Below, in pieces: positions 9,085-18,638 of a stretch of 56,960 bases of DNA. The position numbers and the translations under genes are program-made. This DNA is from JACMMS01 sp043772865. Lineage in GTDB: Bacteria; Pseudomonadota; Gammaproteobacteria; Burkholderiales; Methylophilaceae. Positions within the stretch are counted from its first letter, which is position 1, and each line of letters starts with the position of its first letter. The notes below the pieces were generated by a model. The model was not told where the DNA came from and did no database searches. It worked only from the letters and a program-made list of their open reading frames with translations. Location of the stretch: contig JAYVFU010000018.1 in assembly GCA_043772865.1 (NCBI GenBank), positions 1-56,960 of the forward strand, in the 5' to 3' direction.

Positions 9085-10575
9085 TTAAGTTGAGGCGAGC
9101 GCTATTTGTTCAAGCTTGTGTTGCTGCTTAACCAAAAATGCCAGGTACCCAAAAACCATCGCTAAAATAATTTCGTGCATGATTAAGTTAATTTGGCTAT
9201 CTGAATAAATAGTAAACATCAGTGTTAAAGCGAGTGCTACTTGAATAGCTAGCGCATCAGCTTTAACTAAATCACTCGTTGTTTGGCGCCATAACTTACT
9301 TGCAGCACGCCATGCGGCAGCATATACCGTTAGATATAAAGTTAGCCCGAACACGCCCACATCCCACAACAACGTAGAAATGGATGTCAAACTAATGCCG
9401 TAACCAGGATATTTAGCGGCAATATGTCCAGCTTGCAAACCAGACCCGTATGAGCTGCCCAAACCATTACCAAATAAGAAACCTAATGGATCTTGCGCAC
9501 TTTGCAATTTCCACCAAAAACTCATCACAGTTGTGCGATTAAGAAGTGATGTGCCGTACCCAACATCTTTAACGTTGTACTGCACAGAAATTTTATAAGC
9601 ATCCGCAAATGTGGTGTCTAGCATTATATAAACATAGAGATAGGCAAAGGCTACGGTAAGCCCTGCAAGGGCAACAATCACTGGAATATAACGTACAGGA
9701 TGCTTCACCATTTCTTTACGCAGGAGCACCAAACCTATAATAGGCAACATAAATACCACCACTTTTGTCTCGCCTAAAGCTAGCGGCAGCAATAAAATAA
9801 GCCCATAAAGCCATAGTTTTGTTGTGCTAATTAAACCAACGCGCCAACGCGAAAAAATGAATGCGTAGGCAATTAGCACAAAGCTCACCATTAACGCATT
9901 GGGGCTACCGCCATCTAAGTTCGCGCCCATGGTACCCGCTACAATATCAGTAGCTTCTGCCCCCGCGGCTGCGATACCGCCCCGCATTGGCACTAATATA
10001 AAACGCTCAAATAATGAAAATGGCAGTTGTAATAAGGCGATAGCCAGTAATAACTTAAGCCATTTATCCATATCTTGTTTAGAAATATTGAGTGTCACCA
10101 ACACTAACAGCAGCCCAAATGCTTGAAAGTAGCGCTTAAAACCAGTTAAAAATTCACTTAGCGAATAATGTTCTAACAACGCTGACAACATTGAAAATAG
10201 TACAAACGAAATTGCCAGCCAGACAAAAGTAGGAATGTACCTGTCGTGCTGACTTTTATTTAAATCAAACAAGTTCATTAAACCTGGCAGCCACAACAAT
10301 AGGGACATCATTGAAACTGCCCATAAAATTTTACTTAAACCATGCCCACCCATATCCAACAAAGCTGGCGTTGCTAAGCCTAAAGCAATGACTAACCAAA
10401 TAGTTTTTTTAGGCGATGTGAGTAATATAATTCCACCCACTAAACCGACGGCTAAACCAATAAATATTGGGTTTGCAGTCACTGAAATCATGCCAAATAT
10501 AAACGCTATAAAAGTCGCAATTAGTACAAAAAGTACTTTAGTCCAAATGCTGTTGTTTTGAACAGTTAAACTCAT
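9085..10575 (-). CDS. O-antigen ligase/Wzy-like polymerase membrane protein
   Basis: A 496-residue polytopic protein with about 11-13 hydrophobic segments and a long periplasmic loop near residues 320-390, the layout of the Wzy/WaaL superfamily. The loop contains SVQYNVKDVGYGTSLLNRTTVMSFW-type sequence and a glycine-rich FGNGLGSSYGSG stretch typical of the large loop. Wzy enzymes polymerise undecaprenyl-linked repeat units at the outer face of the inner membrane. Position between a Wzx-type flippase and glycosyltransferases in an EPS operon fits polymerase better than ligase, since no lipid A core genes are near. The family is poorly conserved, so the assignment rests on topology and context. 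Confidence 0.75.
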   Translation of the reverse strand: MSLTVQNNSIWTKVLFVLIATFIAFIFGMISVTANPIFIGLAVGLVGGIILLTSPKKTIWLVIALGLATPALLDMGGHGLSKILWAVSMMSLLLWLPGLMNLFDLNKSQHDRYIPTFVWLAISFVLFSMLSALLEHYSLSEFLTGFKRYFQAFGLLLVLVTLNISKQDMDKWLKLLLAIALLQLPFSLFERFILVPMRGGIAAAGAEATDIVAGTMGANLDGGSPNALMVSFVLIAYAFIFSRWRVGLISTTKLWLYGLILLLPLALGETKVVVFMLPIIGLVLLRKEMVKHPVRYIPVIVALAGLTVAFAYLYVYIMLDTTFADAYKISVQYNVKDVGYGTSLLNRTTVMSFWWKLQSAQDPLGFLFGNGLGSSYGSGLQAGHIAAKYPGYGISLTSISTLLWDVGVFGLTLYLTVYAAAWRAASKLWRQTTSDLVKADALAIQVALALTLMFTIYSDSQINLIMHEIILAMVFGYLAFLVKQQHKLEQIALAST

Positions 10576-10585
10576 TTTGACAGAC

Positions 10586-11803
10586 TCATACTTGCACCAA
10601 ATCTGCTATTTTTTGTAAAAATTGCGGTTCAATATGCCGCCACAAGTATTGTTGACCATCATTGGCGGCTTGCTGTTTAAGCGGCAGAATTCTATTTTCG
10701 TTTAAAGCTAAATCAGCTAATGCAGTAGTTAAACCCTCTACGCTGTAATCAAAAATTAGCCCATTATGCCAATGCTGAACATAGCGCGTATGGGTACAGA
10801 TATCGCTCGCTAATACGGGCAAACCAGCTGCCAAGTATTCAAATAACTTGGTTGGTGGATTAAAACGCCACCATGGTTTATCTTCCCACAGGCAAATTCC
10901 TACGTCTGCTTGCGCTAATAAATCAGGTATTTGATCGCCTGTTACCCGACCTTTAACATCCACATGCGCTTGAATGCCTAAATGTTTAATGCGGTTGTTG
11001 CAATAGTTTAATTCAGCTGTATTTGCACCGATGATAGTTAAATGTACTGGGATATTATCTTGTGCAATATTTGCCATGGCATCTAACATCACGTCACGGC
11101 CGCGTTGAACGCTTACCGTGCCAACATAAACAATTTTCAGCCAATCTTGATGATGTGCCTTTGGCGCCTCATTCTGCTCGAAGGCATCGGCTACACCCAT
11201 ATAAATCATCTCAACCCGTTGCGGGTTGCAACCTTTTTCCAATAACTCATGATGATGTTCTTCACCAATGGGCATGACAAGTTGTGCTTTTTTTGCGCCT
11301 AAAAACAATAGCTTTTGCAATACTCGGGTTACCGTGTATTTAATAGGCGAGAAATGTTCTGGTAAATGCATTAGATTGGTTGGGTGCTCATTCCAATAAA
11401 GTGCGCATATTTGCTTTTTTAGCATCAGTGGAATAAATGCCAAGCTAGAATGCATAAGCACCGTGATTGAAGGTTGGTTTTTTTTTATATATCTTGCAGC
11501 TTGCCAACAGTAACTCAACAAACCAAGCTTGCCGTGAGATTGATTTAACACAATATATTTTGCATTACTAAACTGTAATTCAGCCTGCTTGAGTGGCTGA
11601 TGACTAATAATGGTTAAATGGTAATAGTCATTTAAAGCTTGGATTCGATATGAAAAATCTAGATAACCAGGTTGATTTTTATCAAAACTTGTCACAATCA
11701 CACAGTGCTTAACATGTGGATTTAATTGTTTAGATAAACCTAGTTTGTTGGAAACAACACCTATATTTATATTCAACGCGCTATTTAAAGTAGGGCTATT
11801 CAT
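10586..11803 (-). CDS. Glycosyltransferase, GT-B fold
   Basis: A glycosyltransferase of about 405 residues from the preferred start. The N-terminal strand KHCVIVTSFDKNQPGYLDFSY leads to a donor domain with LKIVYVGTVSVQRGRDVML and NPPTKLFEYLAAGLPVLASD, the PTK-x-x-EY form of the donor-binding motif. The frame can be extended to a GTG at 11869, but that would overlap the flippase by 74 bases. The ATG at 11803 overlaps it by 8 and is preferred although its ribosome binding site is weak; translational coupling may compensate. It lies between the flippase and polymerase genes. Predicted cytoplasmic, specificity unknown. Confidence 0.84.
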   Translation of the reverse strand: MNSPTLNSALNINIGVVSNKLGLSKQLNPHVKHCVIVTSFDKNQPGYLDFSYRIQALNDYYHLTIISHQPLKQAELQFSNAKYIVLNQSHGKLGLLSYCWQAARYIKKNQPSITVLMHSSLAFIPLMLKKQICALYWNEHPTNLMHLPEHFSPIKYTVTRVLQKLLFLGAKKAQLVMPIGEEHHHELLEKGCNPQRVEMIYMGVADAFEQNEAPKAHHQDWLKIVYVGTVSVQRGRDVMLDAMANIAQDNIPVHLTIIGANTAELNYCNNRIKHLGIQAHVDVKGRVTGDQIPDLLAQADVGICLWEDKPWWRFNPPTKLFEYLAAGLPVLASDICTHTRYVQHWHNGLIFDYSVEGLTTALADLALNENRILPLKQQAANDGQQYLWRHIEPQFLQKIADLVQV

Positions 11804-13367
11804 GGCCAAGTGCCGGCTTGAACATGCTAGGTTTTCGCACAAATAAAGATTTAAGCAAATAAATTTCACTCATATTAATGGCTTTTAAAACTGGCAGACT
11901 TAATGTATAGGTAACCGCCACAATAAGCCCAGTTACTAACGCAAGCCAGATTGGCTGTAATGTGACGATATAAGCAATGTTTAAGCTCCAATAGCTGAGC
12001 ATCGCAGCTATTGCACCAGATGCAACAACACCTAATAGCATCTGCCAAGAAAATGCATAGTCCAAGCGCATTTTTTTAAACTGATGGAGTACATATAAAT
12101 TACAAGCCAGTGAAAATGCCGTAGGACCTAATATTAAAGCGCGCATATCCACTTGACAGGCTAAACCAGTAAAAATTGCCATCACCAACAACGCCCAAAA
12201 ACCAGCGCGCACTAACACCACACTAGCGTTGACTGAATTTAAAATCAGCTGTAATAACACAACATGGCTACCCACTGTGAGTTGTACAAATACTACCAAC
12301 AATATCCACGTAAACTCTTGAAACTTTCCACCAGTGAGCAAGCCAATGATTTGTGGGCCTGCAACCACTATCCATGCAATAACAGGCACCATTAATAGTA
12401 GGTTAGATTTATAAAGCAACTGACTGCGGTAGCTCAATGTTTTAAAGTTTTTGTCTTGCAAATAGCTGGCAATCATCACGGGTTCGATTAAGTTATAAAG
12501 CAAATGTAGCGGAATATATTGCCTTAAACGTTCTGCCACGCTTAAAAAAAAGCCATACGCTGCAACCATTTGTGTAGGCAAAAATGCAGCCGCCAGCATT
12601 TTCATAAAGTAACCCTGAGGGGGTGCAGCGAGCAAAGTAAAGCCATAATTGTGTAATGACAACTGTGTAACGCCTTGCCAGTTAGGCCAAGTTGCTTCGT
12701 GTTGATTTATAGTTGATTGAGTTTCAGAAAGCTTGTTGATGTAGTGCAGCAAAGCCAGCACAAACCCAATCACACCCAGCATTTCAGGAATCGCCATAAT
12801 CCATAAGGAGTCTTCAAGATCAATTTGTGCCTGCTGCCAAACAAATAATAAAATAAGGAATAAGCGCCCCGCCCATTGAATCACCATAAGTTGGGTAAGT
12901 GTTTTTTGCAAAACAAGTGCTTGTAATACACTAGAAAAATATTGAAATAACGTTTCTGCCAACACAAAACAGGCAAGCGCTATTGGAAATTTGCTTATAT
13001 TAACGTCATGAAAAACCGCCAGCACCCAATGCCAGCTTGCATATAAAACTAAACACATCAACATGGCAGCGGCCAGCCGCATCAATGCCATTATCCAAAT
13101 AAATCTGCCCAATTCAGAAGCCCCGCGTTCTAATCTTCCCTCAGGCACATAGCGTGAAACAGCACGCTCAAATCCTAAGCCTGCAATAATGCCAGCCAAA
13201 ACAATAACACCTGTAAGTGCTGTGTACCCAGCGTAATGTTCTACACTCATAAATCGTACAAGCAACACCACAGTGGCGAAACCAGCTAAACCAGCCAACC
13301 CACGGCCTAGTAAAAAGTGTTTAATACCAACGCTTAGGTTTTCTTTAGAATACGGTGAAGTGGTCAT
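11796..13367 (-). CDS. Wzx-like polysaccharide flippase (MOP/MATE superfamily)
   Basis: A 523-residue integral membrane protein with about 12-14 hydrophobic segments. It has the N-terminal signature GLAGFATVVLLVRFMSVEHYA seen in lipopolysaccharide O-unit translocases. Wzx proteins flip undecaprenyl-linked repeat units from the cytoplasmic to the periplasmic side for polymerisation. It follows epsI by 36 bases and overlaps the next glycosyltransferase, so it is co-transcribed with the Eps export genes. Length is slightly above the usual 400-500, from an extended C-terminus. The family is certain at fold level; the substrate is inferred from the operon. Confidence 0.85.
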   Translation of the reverse strand: MTTSPYSKENLSVGIKHFLLGRGLAGLAGFATVVLLVRFMSVEHYAGYTALTGVIVLAGIIAGLGFERAVSRYVPEGRLERGASELGRFIWIMALMRLAAAMLMCLVLYASWHWVLAVFHDVNISKFPIALACFVLAETLFQYFSSVLQALVLQKTLTQLMVIQWAGRLFLILLFVWQQAQIDLEDSLWIMAIPEMLGVIGFVLALLHYINKLSETQSTINQHEATWPNWQGVTQLSLHNYGFTLLAAPPQGYFMKMLAAAFLPTQMVAAYGFFLSVAERLRQYIPLHLLYNLIEPVMIASYLQDKNFKTLSYRSQLLYKSNLLLMVPVIAWIVVAGPQIIGLLTGGKFQEFTWILLVVFVQLTVGSHVVLLQLILNSVNASVVLVRAGFWALLVMAIFTGLACQVDMRALILGPTAFSLACNLYVLHQFKKMRLDYAFSWQMLLGVVASGAIAAMLSYWSLNIAYIVTLQPIWLALVTGLIVAVTYTLSLPVLKAINMSEIYLLKSLFVRKPSMFKPALGHE

Positions 13368-13403
13368 GTGTCGTTGTGCTGACTAATCCGCTTAATAAAG
13401 CGT

Positions 13404-14093
13404 TTATGTCTTAGCAAGCCCCATGAGTCGTAAGCGCTGATTTGCAGCCATTCCAGCTAACATGGCCTGCGTAAATTGCGCTTGCAAGGTGTAACCCTCT
13501 TGTGGCTGATTTGTAATGTTAGAAACACGAATTAATAAACCATCAGGAATTAAACCATGCAGTGCATAATCGAGTTTGGTTTTTTTCATATTCCAGCCAT
13601 CAGTTACCGCGTGCTCACCAACGGTTACCCAATAGGTAATAGGTTCAGAACGCTCTTCTTTAGTGGCTAATAAGCGTACTACTGGAATTTGCCCATAGGC
13701 TGTTTCAAGCGTGCCACGCACTTTATCTTGAATTGCAAAACCTTGCCCGCCGTAGCAACCTTCTGGTAAATGCACAGATAAACTATCGCTTTGATCTTTA
13801 CCATAGGCAATGGATAACATGATGCGCTCACCCATGGCATTGGTATAAGTGCGGGTGAGTGTTTGCGCGTAAATTTTATTTAAAGAGGCTTGTAAATCTG
13901 GGCTAACCAGAGGCGCAGCGACTTCTTCAATTTTCCAATCGCCAAATGTTGTGGGGATAACAGTTTCTAGATTTATTTTTTCATAGCGATCAGCCAATTT
14001 TTCGTTAGGTTTAATCGCCATCACCATACCAGAAGCGCCTAACATGGCAATGCCTATCATTAAGTGACTAATACTGATGTTTAGTATTTTCAT
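13404..14093 (-). CDS. epsI: Exosortase-associated protein EpsI
   Basis: A 229-residue envelope protein with one N-terminal membrane segment (LMIGIAMLGASGMVMAI) and a periplasmic domain. The family is almost always next to or fused with an exosortase. Visible family traits are VIPTTFGDWKIEE near residues 45-57, LSIAYGKDQSD and the conserved HLPEGCYGGQGF block with a single Cys around residue 113. Its ATG overlaps the exosortase stop (ATGA). The biochemical role is not established; it is required with the exosortase locus for EPS in relatives. Identification is strong. Confidence 0.93.
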   Translation of the reverse strand: MKILNISISHLMIGIAMLGASGMVMAIKPNEKLADRYEKINLETVIPTTFGDWKIEEVAAPLVSPDLQASLNKIYAQTLTRTYTNAMGERIMLSIAYGKDQSDSLSVHLPEGCYGGQGFAIQDKVRGTLETAYGQIPVVRLLATKEERSEPITYWVTVGEHAVTDGWNMKKTKLDYALHGLIPDGLLIRVSNITNQPQEGYTLQAQFTQAMLAGMAANQRLRLMGLAKT

Positions 14094-14992
14094 ACCGTAA
14101 CTCCGTGCGCTAATTTAGGTCTATCTTTAAAATAAGTAAACTTGCCTAAAACAGCGTCAAATACAAACAAACTTAACAATGAAATTACAAATAAAAACAA
14201 ACCTGCGAATTTGTGCACAAAGCCTTGCCCAACCTCGTCGCCAAAGTAATAAGTAATTAAAATAAGTGCAATCACCCTAAACAAATTAGCAATAAAAGCG
14301 ATAGGTAAAATGCTCGCTATCAGCATGATATTTCTAGGTAAATTTCGATAGCGCATCATATATAAGTACAAAAAACCTAATGCAGAGAGCGAAAACATAG
14401 AGTGCAAGCCTGAGCAGGCATCCGCCACTAACAACTGGTACATGCCAATCGAAATCGTGACGCCACTACGGGCGATTGGATAACCCGAGTGATAAAGAAA
14501 GCTTTCCGCTAAAATCGAAATACTATGCTTAAGCGGACCTGTCACAGTATCAATAATAAAACCTGGTAGCGGAATCATAAAAATAGTGAAAAATATGGGA
14601 AACCACAGCTGGCGCAAGCCTTTAAACCCAAGTGTCATCAGTACAATACCGCCTAACACAGGCACCATAGAGCCAATTTCCATGATAAATACTTGCTGCG
14701 ACCGACCAACCGCATAAATTAACAATCCAAACACAAAGCTTAAACCGCCTAGTATGGGCTGTTTTTTTGCTGGTGATTCGCTAAAAACTGCACGTAGCTG
14801 CCAAGTTAAATACAGCACCACCATTAAAATAATAGGGCCATGCGCTTGGTCATCAAACACCCATAATTCTTTTGCCATAGCATTAATTGTGGGCACATAT
14901 AAAGCCAGTAAGCCAATGACAACAGGCAACCAAGTGACTATTGCACTTAGATTTAATTTTGAGTTTTGTGCTGAAGTCACTTGGGCAATCAT
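14090..14992 (-). CDS. xrtB: Exosortase B, PEP-CTERM sorting transpeptidase
   Basis: Polytopic inner-membrane cysteine transpeptidase that recognises the C-terminal PEP-CTERM signal and is thought to cleave and attach the protein to a surface carrier. From the ATG at 14992 (300 aa) the triad is Cys193 in ADACSGLHSMFSL, Arg239 in ANLFRV and His260 in VHKFAGL. The N-terminal ELWVFDDQAHGP block is typical of the XrtB subfamily. The frame extends to a TTG at 15013, but AGGA 8 bases before 14992 decides the start, one base after the epsG stop. Substrates in this window are the three proteins ending in VPEP-x-TYAMMLAGLG. Confidence 0.95.
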   Translation of the reverse strand: MIAQVTSAQNSKLNLSAIVTWLPVVIGLLALYVPTINAMAKELWVFDDQAHGPIILMVVLYLTWQLRAVFSESPAKKQPILGGLSFVFGLLIYAVGRSQQVFIMEIGSMVPVLGGIVLMTLGFKGLRQLWFPIFFTIFMIPLPGFIIDTVTGPLKHSISILAESFLYHSGYPIARSGVTISIGMYQLLVADACSGLHSMFSLSALGFLYLYMMRYRNLPRNIMLIASILPIAFIANLFRVIALILITYYFGDEVGQGFVHKFAGLFLFVISLLSLFVFDAVLGKFTYFKDRPKLAHGVTV

Positions 14993-14993
14993 G

Positions 14994-15962
14994 CTATTTA
15001 TCCTGCAAAACAAAGCCTACAGTTTCAATACCCGCAATTTTAGATTGCCTGATAAATAACTGAACATCTTCTAATCGTGAGGCATCTTTAGTCACTGTAG
15101 GCAGCATGCCTTTGGCTCGCATGGCAACCGTAATTGCATCAGAACCTACTGAAAACGGCGCGGTATCAATAATCACTATTTCATAAATTCCAGATAATTC
15201 ATCAAGTAATGCAGCAAAATTAACGCGCTCTAGTAACTCAGTAGGGTTAGGCGCTAATGAGCCTGCGGTCAGCACAGATAAGTTTGAAAGCTCTGCAATT
15301 TGTACAATACTGTCTATAGTAGCGCGATTAATTAAGTTGTTAGATAAGCCTAATTTATTGTCTAAATTAAATAGCTGGTGCTGTTTTGGCTGACGCAAAT
15401 TGGCATCGACCAATAAAGTTTTTTTGCCTAACTGCGAAAAAATAATCGCTAAATTCGCGGCTAACTCACAGCTTTTATCAGAAGCAACCACACTGGTGAT
15501 TGCCAACGTTTTATTGCCTTTATCAAACCAGCGCATTAAAAGCTGGCTGCGCAAATCACGTAAAATTTCACCTTTATCACTAAAAGGTGCGTAAGCGGCA
15601 AACAATGCTTGACTGAATTTTTTGCCCGATGCTAGCTCATTGCTATTATGCAAATACGGGTAATCAAATTGATGTGATAGTGCCTGCTGAATATCTTGTT
15701 CTGAAATTAATCCCAAACGCTTGGCAGCTTCACCGAAAGCAAGGTTTTTATCAAGCTGTGTTGTTAAAATGCGTTCTACATCTTGTGGTTTAAGTTTGCC
15801 CAGCCGCACCAGTAAATCGCCAATTAGCTGCTCATCTTTTAAAGAGATTTTTTGTGGTGACTGATTTTGGTGTATATTTTTTTGAGTTAGCTCGTAATTC
15901 TGCGGTTGAATGAACGCATCATTTTGTGCCATCACTTCATCATAAGGCTTTACAGAATCCAT
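14994..15962 (-). CDS. epsG: EpsG, chain-length tyrosine kinase/ATPase partner
   Basis: Cytoplasmic BY-kinase-like ATPase expected to pair with EpsF and control EPS chain length. Residues 30-110 form the helical domain (IGDLLVRLGKLKPQDVERIL ... LGLISEQDIQQALSHQF) typical of EpsG. The ATPase domain has a shortened P-loop (VVASDKSCELAANLA), an intact LLVDANLRQP Walker A' block, and IVIIDTAPF as Walker B. The usual GxxGxG before the Lys-Ser is missing and there is no C-terminal tyrosine cluster, so kinase activity is doubtful. A frame to 15986 exists, but GGAG 8 bases before the ATG at 15962 is decisive and avoids overlap with epsF. Confidence 0.9.
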   Translation of the reverse strand: MDSVKPYDEVMAQNDAFIQPQNYELTQKNIHQNQSPQKISLKDEQLIGDLLVRLGKLKPQDVERILTTQLDKNLAFGEAAKRLGLISEQDIQQALSHQFDYPYLHNSNELASGKKFSQALFAAYAPFSDKGEILRDLRSQLLMRWFDKGNKTLAITSVVASDKSCELAANLAIIFSQLGKKTLLVDANLRQPKQHQLFNLDNKLGLSNNLINRATIDSIVQIAELSNLSVLTAGSLAPNPTELLERVNFAALLDELSGIYEIVIIDTAPFSVGSDAITVAMRAKGMLPTVTKDASRLEDVQLFIRQSKIAGIETVGFVLQDK

Positions 15963-15963
15963 C

Positions 15964-17412
15964 TTACTTACTCCGCACCAAGGCATTGAAAGGCATTGGC
16001 TTTTTTTTCATTATGTTTGATTGAAAAAACTGTTTGAATTTTTTAATAAAATCACTTGCTACTTTTTTATTCTCAATAAACGCACCAAGTACAGGCAAAT
16101 TAAACTGTTGCAACAAATCATCCGCCGTTCGCACACGCCTATCTAGCATTTCAGCTACTATGGCAAAGCCAACACCCAACATTAAACCAAGAAAAATACT
16201 CACTAAAATGTTCAGCGTAATTTTAGGGCTAGAGTGTTTAAGTGGCGGAATTGCTGGGTTTAACACGGATACATCAGTTTGTACCGATTGGCCTTCCATA
16301 CTCGTTTGACCATAGCGCTGCATCGCTGTATCGTAAATACGTTGCGCATTTTCTACCTCTCGTACCAATACCGCCATATCATCGTGCTGATTTCTAAGCT
16401 TTAACACATGGTCTTTTTGTGCAGCTAAAGCCGCCCGTATTTCACCTTCACGCTGTTGAGAAACACGCGCGGTTTGCCCTATACTGCTACTGGTTTTAGC
16501 AATTTCTTCATTAATACGCGCAGTTAAATTGGTCACGTCACCTTGTGCAATTTGATATTGCGGATGATTTTTTTCTAGCCGTTTAGATACATCAGCAAAC
16601 TTTGATTCGGCCTGCACTAGCTGTGCTTTTAAATTCTGTATCAAGCCATTAGCTAGTATTTCTGGAGATTCTGAAGCTTTACTTCGATTGAGTTGGCTTT
16701 GGCGTGAAGTGGTATCGTAAGTTTGCCCTTGTGCTGCTACTAATTGACTGGATAGCTCGGCTAAGCGAGCAGTTTCCATATCTAAACGTTCATCAGTGGA
16801 TACAATGCCATGCTGTTTTTGATAAGTAGAAAGTTTATCTTGCGCAACTTCAACTCCTAGCCTTAAACCTTTAATTTGGCTATCAAACCAAGCTGCAGCT
16901 TGTTTTGCAGGCTCAACTTTGAGTTGTAGATTGGTGTAAATATAAGCTTCAGCAAAAGTGTTGGCTAATACTGCTGCAAATTTGGGATCTGCACCTTGAT
17001 AACTAATTTTAATCACACTACTTTCACGTGATGGCTCAACATCCAAGTTGGTTAAAAACTGGTCAGCATACCAATCGCGAATATCGCCCTCGCCCTTGGT
17101 TGCTTTATCAAATTGAGCCTTTGCCAACGGGCTATTCACCACGCCTAACTTATCAACCACTTTAAGCGCTACATTACGGCTGGCAATAATATCCACTTGT
17201 GTCGCCATGTAGCCTGGCATTAAAGTAGCAGGTAAAACAAAGCCTGTTACTGGATCAGCACCTTTTGTATTAACCACTAATGAAGTGCTAGCCGTATAAG
17301 TTTTAGGCAGCAAAAGACTTACCACAGTTGTCACCAACACAGTGACAAAAAACACCCAAATGACGATTAACTTGCGCGCTAATATAATGGATATAAATTG
17401 CGAAAAATTCAT
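15964..17412 (-). CDS. epsF: EpsF, Wzz/GumC-like chain-length determinant
   Basis: A 482-residue polysaccharide co-polymerase. One membrane segment near residues 15-38 (LIVIWVFFVTVLVTTVVSLL) and one near 415-440 (LGLMLGVGFAIVAEML) flank a long periplasmic coiled-coil region, the standard layout. The N-terminal VPKTYTAS-like motif (LPKTYTASTSLVV) and the cytoplasmic exit DRRVRTADDLLQQFNLPVLG are family hallmarks. It should regulate polymer length with EpsG and connect to the EpsE outer-membrane pore. Stop of epsE lies 58 bases before its start. Confidence 0.93.
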   Translation of the reverse strand: MNFSQFISIILARKLIVIWVFFVTVLVTTVVSLLLPKTYTASTSLVVNTKGADPVTGFVLPATLMPGYMATQVDIIASRNVALKVVDKLGVVNSPLAKAQFDKATKGEGDIRDWYADQFLTNLDVEPSRESSVIKISYQGADPKFAAVLANTFAEAYIYTNLQLKVEPAKQAAAWFDSQIKGLRLGVEVAQDKLSTYQKQHGIVSTDERLDMETARLAELSSQLVAAQGQTYDTTSRQSQLNRSKASESPEILANGLIQNLKAQLVQAESKFADVSKRLEKNHPQYQIAQGDVTNLTARINEEIAKTSSSIGQTARVSQQREGEIRAALAAQKDHVLKLRNQHDDMAVLVREVENAQRIYDTAMQRYGQTSMEGQSVQTDVSVLNPAIPPLKHSSPKITLNILVSIFLGLMLGVGFAIVAEMLDRRVRTADDLLQQFNLPVLGAFIENKKVASDFIKKFKQFFQSNIMKKKPMPFNALVRSK

Positions 17413-17470
17413 TAAAAACCCTTAAACGTTTGGCTTTAGTTAGCCTGTAACTTACTTAAAAATAGCTGAC

Positions 17471-18598
17471 TTAAAACAAACTTTCACCGATATAAACCAC
17501 ATCATCCACTTGCAAGAAATCACTGGCTTGAGCGCTAATCGTTGTGAGCTTGCCCGATGCATCCATACGCTTGATTTTAACGCCACGCTCTGTACCACGA
17601 CCTGTTAAACCACCGCCTGAAGATAGCGCTTGGGCTAATGTCATATTACGCTCCAGCCTAAATGCACCTGGACGCTGCACTTCGCCATAAATATAAAATA
17701 CAGGGGTACGTGGCACATAGATAGAATCACCACTGGCTAATTCAAAGTTAGCTTTGGTATCGGCTGTGCGATAGAGTTGGTCAACATCAATTTCATGTTT
17801 AACCGTCTTTCCATTACGGTTGGTAATGACAATAATTTTGTCAGCACCACCAGATGAAATACCACCTGCTTGTGATAAAAAATCCAATACGCTACGCACA
17901 CCGCCTATTACTGAATACTTGCCGGGTCGATTAACCTGCCCTAAAACAGATACCTCACGTGCATTGACATACACAATGTCATCACCAATCACTTTGGGGT
18001 TGTTATCAGCGTTCCCCTTAGTAAGCAATTCACGTAAATCATAATCTTGCTTGTTAGATTTACCATCTTTGGAGCGGATTATTGTCACAATATCTGAACC
18101 ATTTGGCGTTGCACCGCCAGCCAGAGCCAGCACATCAGATAGAGTACTCGGGCGATCTAAAGGGAAACGACCTGGCTTATATACATCGCCTAGTACCGAT
18201 ATAAACTGACTTTGAAACTGCAACACAACCAAATTAACTTGTGCCTGTTTGATAAAACCGCCTTTTTCTAACCCATCCACTAGTTTTTTTTCTGCTAATG
18301 CTGGGCTTAAATCACCAACTTTAATTTCACCAAGTAGTGGAAAAGTAATTGTTCCTGCCGCGGTAACTCTGGCTTCGGTTGTTAAATCTGGGCTGTTATA
18401 TACCGTAATGCGGACTAAATCACCCGTGCCTATTGTGTAATCTGAACGTGAAGTATCTGCGGCATAAGCTGAACTAAAGCCTTGAAAAAAACTGAGCATC
18501 CATATCATGATTAAGAAAAACACTGGTTTAATTAAAGTACTTTTTTTAGTCCGTGAGCCGCTTAAATACGATAAAACTTGATTAAAATTATTGTGCAT
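17471..18598 (-). CDS. epsE: EpsE, Wza-like polysaccharide export protein
   Basis: Outer-membrane auxiliary protein forming the EPS export channel. A hydrophobic N-terminal segment (VFFLIMIWMLSFFQGFSSAYA) precedes the Poly_export domain YTIGTGDLVRITVYNSPDLT, followed by SLBB repeats: VLGDVYKPGRFPLDRPSTLSD, VLGQVNRPGKYSVIGGVRS and IYGEVQRPGAFRLERNMTL. No lipobox Cys is visible, unlike Wza itself. Two in-frame ATGs lie at 18604 and 18598; an AGGG sits 9 bases before the second, which is chosen. Downstream of epsD by about 40 bases and upstream of epsF. Confidence 0.93.
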   Translation of the reverse strand: MHNNFNQVLSYLSGSRTKKSTLIKPVFFLIMIWMLSFFQGFSSAYAADTSRSDYTIGTGDLVRITVYNSPDLTTEARVTAAGTITFPLLGEIKVGDLSPALAEKKLVDGLEKGGFIKQAQVNLVVLQFQSQFISVLGDVYKPGRFPLDRPSTLSDVLALAGGATPNGSDIVTIIRSKDGKSNKQDYDLRELLTKGNADNNPKVIGDDIVYVNAREVSVLGQVNRPGKYSVIGGVRSVLDFLSQAGGISSGGADKIIVITNRNGKTVKHEIDVDQLYRTADTKANFELASGDSIYVPRTPVFYIYGEVQRPGAFRLERNMTLAQALSSGGGLTGRGTERGVKIKRMDASGKLTTISAQASDFLQVDDVVYIGESLF

Positions 18599-18638
18599 CA
18601 ACATAAACCCTATTTTTAAAATAATGATTCAATCTGGT

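Noticed and set aside
9085..10575. Considered as WaaL O-antigen ligase
   Set aside because: Topology fits both, but no lipid A core or O-antigen ligation context is present and the operon is EPS-type.
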